NCBI GenBank assembly: GCA_024689525.1
Contig: JAILDI010000173.1
Coordinates: 1-9,261 of the forward strand
Source of the DNA: Bacteroidales bacterium
GTDB taxonomy: Bacteria > Bacteroidota > Bacteroidia > Bacteroidales > UBA932
Length of the DNA stretch: 9,261 nt
Direction of reading: 5' to 3'
The notes below the pieces were generated by a model. The model was not told where the DNA came from and ran no database searches. It worked only from the letters and a program-made list of their open reading frames with translations. Below are positions 1 through 5,408 of this stretch, piece by piece; the first letter of the stretch is position 1; the number at the start of each line of letters is the position of its first letter. The position numbers and the translations under genes were made by a program.

Positions 1-1
1 G

Positions 2-1906
2 GCGAACGTTGCATCCGAATACCTGTGCACAAGCGGAATCTATGACGAGTACCTCTACTTCAACTGCGGCAGCGTGAACGATTATGTCTACAGCGAGCCA
101 TTCCGCCCGGGCGTGAAGATGAATCCGAACGTGAACGCTTCCTATGAGCTGGGCATCTATCATCCCGTCTCTTCCAACCTTATGGGCTGGAGCCAGGGCG
201 GCAGCGATTTTGCCCAGAGCAGCATCCTGGAGAAGAACACCGACGGCACTCCGAAGAAGGTTCGTCTGGGCCTGCATTATTTCGATATTGCCGGACCCAA
301 TCCCGGTTACTGCTATACCCGCCAGGGAAGCGGCCGCACCGACAGTGAACGGATTATCATCACCTTCGGCAGCACAGACAAAGCGGTGGTAAGCCATTAC
401 GAGATGCCGCTGAAATCCGCGTTCCACAATCCTGTGGCCACGCTTTCCCTGCCTTCCGGCACTCTGGAAAGGCTGGTGGTGAAGATCACCGGCATCGACC
501 TTTCCATGGTCACCGGCTTAAGGCTGTACCAGGGTGGCTGGATGGATGCCGATTATGTGGCACCCGATGCCGGCGGAGTAGTGACGATGACCTCGTTCAC
601 CAATCCCACCGTTTCCGGCGACATCGACCTTAACTTCTGGATTACCGGAAATCCCATCGGCTCCGGAGTTCACTTCACCGTTCTGGAAGCGGTGGTGAGC
701 GGCGTGTCGCTGCCCATCGTCCAGGAAGATGTGGTTCATCTTGGAGGCATTGTGGTGAATACCGGGGGCGACGAAGTGAATGTGCGCGGAAGTGCCGAAA
801 CTGTGCAGTCGTTCCGAATCCCGGCACTGGTAACCTCCAACGCAGGTACCCTTATCGCGGCATACGATATCCGCTACGATAACAGTACGGACCTTCAGCG
901 TGATATCGACGTGGGCGTGAAGCGCTCCACCGACGGCGGCAAGACCTGGAGCAACCTTATCCTGGCTATGGACATGGGCACCTACGGCTATGACGATGCC
1001 ATAGCAGCCGGCACAATGACCTGGAAAGATGCCCAGTTGAACAACGGTATCGGCGATCCCTGCCTGCTTGTGGACGAGAACACCGGACGCCTCTTCTGCT
1101 TCGCAGTCTGGGCCCACGGGCACCACTACGACAGCGACAACCGCTGCCTGGCATGGGCGGGAACCGGCTTCGGCATCGATGATACGCCTCAGTTGATGAT
1201 GGTGTATTCCGATGACGACGGCCTCACCTGGAGCGCTCCCGTTAATCTTACCACCCAGATCAAGAAGTACGACTGGAGAATGACCTTCCAGGGCCCCGGA
1301 CGCGGTATCACCATGAAGGACGGAACCCTTGTGATTCCCATCCAGCATCAGGAAGGGGCAAGCAGGAGCATGCACGGCCTGTATCCTCTGAATTCAGGCA
1401 TTGCGTATTCCACGGACCACGGCCTCACTTGGCATGCCCACAACTACGCCCATACCGTTACCAGCGAAAGTGCCGTTGCGGAGATAGAGCCCGGCGTTCT
1501 TATGCTGTCCATGCGCGACGAGACGGACTCCCATTACCGCCGCGTCTTCACCACAACGGACCTTGGTTACAGCTGGAATGCCCATTCCTCCAACGGAAAG
1601 GTGTATGAGCAGTCGGCCTGCGAGGCATCCCTTATTCACGTGGATGCATCCGACAATGTGCTGGGGCAGGATATCCTCCTGATGTCCAACCCTCAGGGAA
1701 CGTCGGGCTGGCGCAGCTGCATTACCATCCAGGCCAGTCTGGACAAGGGCGTCACCTGGACTCACAAGCTACTTGTGGACTCCGGCAGTTCCCTTGGCTA
1801 CTCCTGTCTGACGATGGTGGACAACGCCACTGTGGGTATCCTCTATGAGAGCTCGCGCGGAAACATCTTCTTCCAGGCGGTTCCTCTTGTAGATATTATT
1901 AAATAG
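2..1906 (+). CDS. Exo-alpha-sialidase (GH33, BNR/Asp-box neuraminidase), 5'-truncated by window edge
   Basis: This enzyme would hydrolyse terminal alpha-linked sialic acids from glycoconjugates, outside the cell or in the periplasm. The frame is open from base 2, so the GTG at 74 is internal and the true start and signal peptide lie upstream. Counting from base 2 (634 residues seen), residues 1 to about 135 match no family I recognise. Residues about 140-258 look like the beta-rich domain that precedes BNR propellers. The propeller then begins with an FRIP motif (Arg272). Five Asp-boxes (S/T-x-D-x-G-x-T/S-W) lie at 309-316, 403-410, 470-477, 518-525 and 579-586. By alignment from memory with Salmonella NanH and human NEU2, the active site is complete: Arg272, Arg291, acid/base Asp297, Glu489, Arg505, Arg571, nucleophile Tyr600 and Glu616. 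The protein ends cleanly at TAG. No sialic acid transport or catabolism gene is seen next to it, so a nan cluster, if present, lies to the left. Confidence 0.93.
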   Translation, partial: ANVASEYLCTSGIYDEYLYFNCGSVNDYVYSEPFRPGVKMNPNVNASYELGIYHPVSSNLMGWSQGGSDFAQSSILEKNTDGTPKKVRLGLHYFDIAGPNPGYCYTRQGSGRTDSERIIITFGSTDKAVVSHYEMPLKSAFHNPVATLSLPSGTLERLVVKITGIDLSMVTGLRLYQGGWMDADYVAPDAGGVVTMTSFTNPTVSGDIDLNFWITGNPIGSGVHFTVLEAVVSGVSLPIVQEDVVHLGGIVVNTGGDEVNVRGSAETVQSFRIPALVTSNAGTLIAAYDIRYDNSTDLQRDIDVGVKRSTDGGKTWSNLILAMDMGTYGYDDAIAAGTMTWKDAQLNNGIGDPCLLVDENTGRLFCFAVWAHGHHYDSDNRCLAWAGTGFGIDDTPQLMMVYSDDDGLTWSAPVNLTTQIKKYDWRMTFQGPGRGITMKDGTLVIPIQHQEGASRSMHGLYPLNSGIAYSTDHGLTWHAHNYAHTVTSESAVAEIEPGVLMLSMRDETDSHYRRVFTTTDLGYSWNAHSSNGKVYEQSACEASLIHVDASDNVLGQDILLMSNPQGTSGWRSCITIQASLDKGVTWTHKLLVDSGSSLGYSCLTMVDNATVGILYESSRGNIFFQAVPLVDIIK

Positions 1907-1928
1907 GTATAAGAGGGACATCCGAAAA

Positions 1929-1946
1929 AAAAATCTGCAGATTTTT
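1929..1946. repeat. Perfect 18-bp palindrome, possible operator or weak terminator
   Basis: The sequence AAAAATCTGCAGATTTTT equals its own reverse complement. It lies 22 bp after the sialidase stop codon and 10 bp upstream of the -33 element of the ABC unit. As RNA it could form a 7-bp AU-rich stem with a TGCA loop and a T-run, a weak intrinsic terminator for the sialidase transcript. As DNA it could bind a dimeric regulator. Nothing in the sequence decides between these, and A/T-rich flanks make part of the symmetry cheap. Confidence 0.4.
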
Positions 1947-1990
1947 GTCGAAAAAGTTTGCAGATTTAATTTTTTGTCTTACCTTTGCAG
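1934..1990 (+). repeat. Repeated TNTGCAG words across the ABC-unit promoter
   Basis: The word T(C/T)TGCAG occurs at 1934-1940, 1957-1963 and 1984-1990. The first two copies extend to TGCAGATTT, and each is followed by TTTTTGTC (1942-1949 and 1971-1978). The second copy overlaps the -33 box and the third overlaps the -7 box. This could be a partial tandem duplication of promoter DNA or a set of binding sites. The words are short, and two of the three contain promoter consensus bases (TTTG), so chance plus promoter constraint is a real alternative. Confidence 0.4.
1957..1987 (+). promoter_or_regulatory. Bacteroidota-type promoter of the ABC-GntR unit
   Basis: TTTG at 1957-1960, a 19-bp spacer and TACCTTTG at 1980-1987 match the Bacteroidota primary sigma consensus (TTTG, 19-21 bp, TAnnTTTG) at every fixed position. 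Transcription should begin a few bases downstream, about 1991-1995, giving a leader of roughly 40 nt before the ATG at 2034. The region is AT-rich against GC-rich genes on both sides, as expected for a promoter. Confidence 0.8.
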
Positions 1991-2011
1991 TGTACTAATA
2001 AACTAATACAC
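1990..2011. promoter_or_regulatory. Predicted operator for the GntR/YtrA-type repressor
   Basis: An inverted repeat GTGTA (1990-1994), 12 bp, TACAC (2007-2011) begins 2 bp after the -7 box and so covers the expected transcription start. The interior also holds a direct repeat, CTAATA at 1995-2000 and again at 2003-2008. From memory, the Bacillus subtilis YtrA operator is an inverted repeat of AGTGTA and TACACT with a similar spacer, and the last gene of this unit encodes a YtrA-type protein. Binding here would block initiation, giving autorepression. This rests on motif resemblance and position only. Confidence 0.6.
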
Positions 2012-2033
2012 CGAAAGGGCAAAAAAGAATATT

Positions 2034-2861
2034 ATGATTACAATTGACAATCTTGCATTCAGCTACGGGCCGGTGAGCGTTTTGGAGAACATCTCCATGC
2101 GCATTGAACCCGGCTGCATCTACGGGCTCCTGGGAGAGAACGGGGTGGGGAAGACCACGCTGCTCACCCTCCTGTGCGGCCTCAAGAAGCCCCTCCAGGG
2201 CAGCATCGACATCGACGGGTTCAATCCCATAGACCGCAAGCCTTCGCTTCTGGCCGACCTTTACTATCTTCCGGACGAGGTGGCTCCAGTGAACGCATCG
2301 GCCTACTCCTTTGCCAAGGAAGCTGGCGTTTTCTGGAAAGGCTTCAGCCTGGAGAAGTTCGTGGAAGTGCTCCACGGCTTCGAGGTGGACGAGAACCAGA
2401 AGATGAACGCGATGAGCGCAGGCCAGCTGAAGAAGACCTACATCTCCTTCGCGCTCGCGTGCAATGCGCGTTATTATTTTATGGATGAGCCCACGAATGG
2501 TCTGGACATCCCTTCGAAGACCCAGTTCCGCAAGGCTATCACCAAGTACACCTCTGAGGAATCGGCCATCGTCATCAGCACCCATCAGGTGCGCGACCTG
2601 GAAAACATCATCGACCCGGTGATTATCCTGGACAAGAGGGATGTGCTGCTGCAGGCCAGCATCGCCGAGATTTCGGAGAAGCTGTACTTCGATTACGGCA
2701 CTGAGATCCAGCCCGGATCGCTCTATCTGGAGCAGATTCCCGGAGGCACTATCCAGGTGTATCCCAACACCACCGGCGCGGAGTCCAAGGTTAATATGGA
2801 GGCACTCTTCAATGCCGTGTACAAGCACAAGGACGTGATTAAAGCAATGTTTAAAAAGTAA
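2034..2861 (+). CDS. ABC transporter ATP-binding protein (YtrB-like)
   Basis: This 275-residue nucleotide-binding subunit would power the permease encoded 6 bp downstream. Motifs appear in the canonical order: Walker A GENGVGKTT (34-42), signature MSAGQ (127-131), Walker B YYFMDEP (147-153) with catalytic Glu152, D-loop GLD (156-158) and switch His184 in ISTH. Two positions depart from consensus: the Q-loop site reads YLPDE (78-82), with Asp where Gln is usual, and the signature is MSAGQ rather than LSGGQ. Both kinds of change occur in ABC-2 and YtrB-like ATPases, so I regard it as active. The last 70 or so residues form a C-terminal extension with no motif I recognise. The ATG follows an A-rich leader with no Shine-Dalgarno. 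It is the first gene of the unit, behind the promoter at 1957-1987. The substrate cannot be read from the sequence. Confidence 0.92.
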   Translation: MITIDNLAFSYGPVSVLENISMRIEPGCIYGLLGENGVGKTTLLTLLCGLKKPLQGSIDIDGFNPIDRKPSLLADLYYLPDEVAPVNASAYSFAKEAGVFWKGFSLEKFVEVLHGFEVDENQKMNAMSAGQLKKTYISFALACNARYYFMDEPTNGLDIPSKTQFRKAITKYTSEESAIVISTHQVRDLENIIDPVIILDKRDVLLQASIAEISEKLYFDYGTEIQPGSLYLEQIPGGTIQVYPNTTGAESKVNMEALFNAVYKHKDVIKAMFKK

Positions 2862-2867
2862 CTGGCC

Positions 2868-3686
2868 ATGAACGAGACATTTTCATTCAAGCGCTTCGGC
2901 ACTTATTTCAAATATGACATCACCCGCCTATGGAGAAAGCACTCAAGGGCAGTCCTTCTGATGGGCCTCTCCGGCGTCATCCTCTATGTAGTGTGGGTAT
3001 TCTTCGGCCTTCTGTTCAACCAGACCTATTGCGGCCCCGCCCTTGGCGCACGCTATGCCGTGTTCGCAATCGTGGCGCTGGTGCTGGAACTCTATATGAC
3101 ACGTTTCTACGGCTTCATCACCGACAAGAAGGATGGCTCCGACTGGATCCTCATCCCTGCGTCGAAGGCGGAGAAATTCGTGTCGATGCTCATTAACACC
3201 CTCATTGTGATTCCTGTGGCATTCCTGGTGGTATCCCTTGGAACCGACTGGCTCATCTGCCTCCTGGACAAGACCGTGGGCGATCCGATGATTTCCGGTG
3301 TTTCCACTCTTCTTACCAATATGAAATTTGACGAGGAAGATATGGAGATAATGGCGGAAATGATGGTGAGTCCCGCATCCTTTGTGGCCATGACCATAGT
3401 GGGAGGATTTGCAAACTACCTGTACTTCCTTCTCTGCGGCATCTGCTTCAAGAAGAACAAGATTTTCTATGCCATCCTCATCCTCTTCGGCATTTCCACT
3501 ATTCTGAGCACAGTGGGTGCAGTGATTATCCCTGGCCTCGATTTATCGAATATTGACAATATGGATGAAGAGTCCGTCAAGGCCCTGGTCCGCGGCTTTA
3601 TGATTACAATGTACATTGCGACCACAGTTCTTGCCTGCGGTCTTGGCTGGGGCGTATGGCACCGCATAAGTACCATCAAACACTAG
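2868..3686 (+). CDS. ABC transporter permease, six-helix membrane protein
   Basis: This 272-residue protein is very hydrophobic, with likely helices at about 28-50, 63-78, 105-133 (one long or two short), 171-193, 199-223 and 241-265. Basic residues (RLWRKHSR before helix 1, KKNK between helices 4 and 5) put both termini inside. The segment after helix 2 contains IPASKAEKF (96-104), similar to the PASKxEKF-type motif I associate with ABC-2-like permeases of Bacteroidota. The two outward loops are acidic: about 134-170, which is also methionine-rich, and about 224-240. It lies between the ATPase (6-bp gap) and the GntR regulator (4-bp gap), so the three are surely co-transcribed. No substrate-binding protein is encoded, which argues for export, lipid or peptide handling, or sensing rather than solute import. 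Family placement is firm only as an ABC-linked permease. Confidence 0.85.
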   Translation: MNETFSFKRFGTYFKYDITRLWRKHSRAVLLMGLSGVILYVVWVFFGLLFNQTYCGPALGARYAVFAIVALVLELYMTRFYGFITDKKDGSDWILIPASKAEKFVSMLINTLIVIPVAFLVVSLGTDWLICLLDKTVGDPMISGVSTLLTNMKFDEEDMEIMAEMMVSPASFVAMTIVGGFANYLYFLLCGICFKKNKIFYAILILFGISTILSTVGAVIIPGLDLSNIDNMDEESVKALVRGFMITMYIATTVLACGLGWGVWHRISTIKH

Positions 3687-3690
3687 AGTT

Positions 3691-4026
3691 ATGAACTTCA
3701 ATGCAGAAAAACCGATTTATCTCCAGATTGCCGATGCCGTGTGCGCACGCGTGTTGAGCGGCGAACTGAAGGCCGAGGACCGCATCCAGTCGGTGCGGGA
3801 ATACGGTGCGGAGCTTGGAGTGAACCCAAATACCATGGCCCGCTCCTACGAGAAACTCACCGCCGACGGCGTAATCTACAACAAGCGCGGCATAGGCTAT
3901 TTCATAGCCCCCGAAGCCCGCGAGTTGATACTCAAACGTATGAAGGCCGATTTTCTCGAACGCGAAGTTCCGGAAATAAAGTCCAAGCTTAAGTTGCTTG
4001 GACTGGACTATACGGTATTGAAATAG
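3691..4026 (+). CDS. GntR-family transcriptional regulator, YtrA subfamily
   Basis: This 111-residue protein is a winged helix-turn-helix repressor without a large ligand-binding domain. Residues 7-25 (KPIYLQIADAV onward) are the first helix typical of GntR proteins. The helix-turn-helix spans about 32-57, with SVREYGAELGV then the recognition helix from NPNTMARSYEKL. The wing is NKRGIGYFI (64-72). The remaining 39 residues are mostly helical and charged, which fits the short dimerisation arm of the YtrA subfamily. Members of this group usually sit with ABC transporter genes and repress their own operon, often answering to cell-wall-active or membrane-active agents. Here the gene is the last of three, 4 bp after the permease. 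Its likely target is the inverted repeat at 1990-2011. In Bacillus the ytrA gene comes first in its operon, so gene order differs. Confidence 0.92.
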   Translation: MNFNAEKPIYLQIADAVCARVLSGELKAEDRIQSVREYGAELGVNPNTMARSYEKLTADGVIYNKRGIGYFIAPEARELILKRMKADFLEREVPEIKSKLKLLGLDYTVLK

Positions 4027-4030
4027 CATC

Positions 4031-4061
4031 TTGAATAATCCCGCAAAAATGATTAAATTTG
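4031..4061 (+). promoter_or_regulatory. Bacteroidota-type promoter upstream of ffh
   Basis: TTG at 4031-4033, a 20-bp spacer and TAAATTTG at 4054-4061 match the phylum consensus apart from one base of the -33 box (CTTG for TTTG). The start site should fall near 4065-4070, leaving a leader of only 13-18 nt before the ATG at 4083. The -7 box also contains the TTG at 4059 that would give an eight-residue N-terminal extension to Ffh. That extension is therefore unlikely to be in the mRNA's coding part. Confidence 0.7.
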
Positions 4062-4068
4062 TGGGATT
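4037..4068 (+). terminator. Imperfect hairpin between gntR and ffh, possible terminator
   Basis: The arms at 4037-4047 and 4058-4068 pair over 11 positions (AATCCCGCAAA with TTTGTGGGATT, one G-U pair) around a 10-nt loop. A short T-rich tail (TATTTG) follows. It starts 11 bp after the gntR stop codon and could end that transcript. The 3' arm overlaps the -7 box and expected start site of the ffh promoter, so it may equally be a protein-binding palindrome. The tail is too broken for a strong intrinsic terminator. Confidence 0.45.
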
Positions 4069-4082
4069 TATTTGTGACTGTT

Positions 4083-5408
4083 ATGTTCGAAAACCTAAGC
4101 GAAAGACTAGAAAGATCCTTCAAGATACTGAGGGGTGAGGGGAAAATTACCGAGATTAACGTAGCGGAGACCGTCAAGGACATCCGGAAAGCCCTTCTGG
4201 ATGCCGACGTCAGCTATAAGGTTGCAAAGGACTTTTGCAACACCGTAAAGGAGAAGGCCCTGGGCGCCAACGTGATAAACGCCGTGAAGCCGCAGCAGCT
4301 GATGATCAAGATCATGCACGACGAGCTGGCGGCGTTCATGGGCAGCAACGCCCAGGACATCAATATCAAGGGGAATCCCGCCGTGGTTCTGGTGGCCGGT
4401 CTTAACGGTTCCGGTAAAACCACTTTCTCCGGCAAGCTGGCCCTCCACATCAAGAGCAAGAGGGGCATGAAGGTGCTCCTTGCGGCATGCGACACGTTCC
4501 GCCCGGCAGCTATTGAGCAGTTGAAAGTTCTGGGAGAAGGAGTGGGCGTTCCCGTGTACACGGAAGAAGGGGAGAAGGATCCTATCAAGATAGCCCAGGG
4601 CGCGATTGCCAAGGCAAAGGCCGATGGCTACAGCGTGGTTATCGTGGATACCGCCGGCCGCCTTGCGGTGGACGACGAGCTGATGGACGAAATCTCCGCC
4701 CTGCACCAGGCCGTGAAGCCTACGGAGACCCTGTTCGTGGTCGATGCCATGACCGGCCAGGACGCTGTGGAGACGGCCCGCGTGTTCAACGAGAGGCTGG
4801 ATTTCGACGGCGTGGTGCTCACCAAGATGGACGGCGACACCCGCGGCGGTGCGGCCCTTTCCATCAAGGCGGTGGTGGGCAAGCCCATCAAATTCGTATC
4901 GACAGGTGAAAAGATGGAGGCCCTGGATGTATTCCATCCGGAGCGCATCGCAGACCGTATCCTGGGAATGGGCGACGTTGTCTCCCTCGTGGAGAAGGCC
5001 CAGGAGCAGTTCGACGAGAAGCAGTCGCGCGAGCTGCGCAAGAAACTGGCGAAGGACAAATTCACCCTCTGGGACTTCTACGAGCAGATTCAGCAGGTGA
5101 AGAAGATGGGCAATATCAAGGACCTGGCGTCGATGATTCCCGGCGTGGGCAAGGCCATCAAGGATATCGATATGGACAATGATTCCTTCAAATACACAGA
5201 GGCTATTATCCTGTCGATGACCCCGTACGAGAGGGAGCACCCGGAGGCAATAAACGGCACCAGACGCAAGAGGATTGCCGATGGCTCGGGCACGTCCCTC
5301 CCTGAGGTGAACCGCCTGCTGAAGCAGTTCGAGGGCACCCGCAAAGTGATGAAGACGGCGATGACGGGAAATCTGATGCAACAAATGAAAGGAATGAGAC
5401 GCAGATGA
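4083..5408 (+). CDS. ffh: Signal recognition particle protein Ffh (SRP54 GTPase)
   Basis: Ffh binds signal sequences and 4.5S RNA and, with the receptor FtsY, delivers ribosomes to the Sec translocon. The protein of 441 residues has the usual length and layout. The N domain starts MFENLSERLERSFK. The GTPase domain has the P-loop GLNGSGKTT (106-114), DTFRPAA (137-143), DTAGRL (189-194) and TKMDGD (247-252), followed by the GD..SLVEKA linker (297-306). The methionine-rich M domain has SMTPYER (378-384) and the RNA-binding RRKRIADGSGT (394-404). I chose ATG 4083 over the in-frame TTG at 4059 because family members begin MFENL and because the TTG lies inside the promoter -7 box. The stop codon overlaps the next start by 4 bp (ATGA), implying translational coupling to the nucleotidase gene. 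It is an essential housekeeping gene with no oddity in the motifs. Confidence 0.98.
   Translation: MFENLSERLERSFKILRGEGKITEINVAETVKDIRKALLDADVSYKVAKDFCNTVKEKALGANVINAVKPQQLMIKIMHDELAAFMGSNAQDINIKGNPAVVLVAGLNGSGKTTFSGKLALHIKSKRGMKVLLAACDTFRPAAIEQLKVLGEGVGVPVYTEEGEKDPIKIAQGAIAKAKADGYSVVIVDTAGRLAVDDELMDEISALHQAVKPTETLFVVDAMTGQDAVETARVFNERLDFDGVVLTKMDGDTRGGAALSIKAVVGKPIKFVSTGEKMEALDVFHPERIADRILGMGDVVSLVEKAQEQFDEKQSRELRKKLAKDKFTLWDFYEQIQQVKKMGNIKDLASMIPGVGKAIKDIDMDNDSFKYTEAIILSMTPYEREHPEAINGTRRKRIADGSGTSLPEVNRLLKQFEGTRKVMKTAMTGNLMQQMKGMRRR

Noticed and set aside
74..76. GTG as start of the sialidase gene
   Set aside because: The frame is open through base 2 with the same composition, no promoter precedes it, and the protein would lack a signal peptide.
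518..1375. 285-codon antisense frame within the sialidase
   Set aside because: The composition is a shadow of the Asp-box coding strand, with no domain and no independent regulatory signal.
2009..2021. Possible small hairpin or riboswitch in the ABC-unit leader (CCGAAAGG)
   Set aside because: Only two or three base pairs form and the leader of about 40 nt is too short for a known riboswitch.
1995..2828. 277-codon antisense frame covering the ABC ATPase
   Set aside because: The opposite strand has every ABC ATPase motif in order; this frame is a compositional shadow.
4059..4082. Eight-residue upstream extension of Ffh from TTG
   Set aside because: The TTG is part of the -7 promoter box and the extension is absent from the family, which begins MFENL or similar.
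4107..5384. 425-codon open frame antisense to ffh
   Set aside because: It mirrors nearly all of a confidently identified essential gene. The translation is low-complexity, rich in His and Leu and resembles no protein; long antisense frames are expected from GC-biased third positions.
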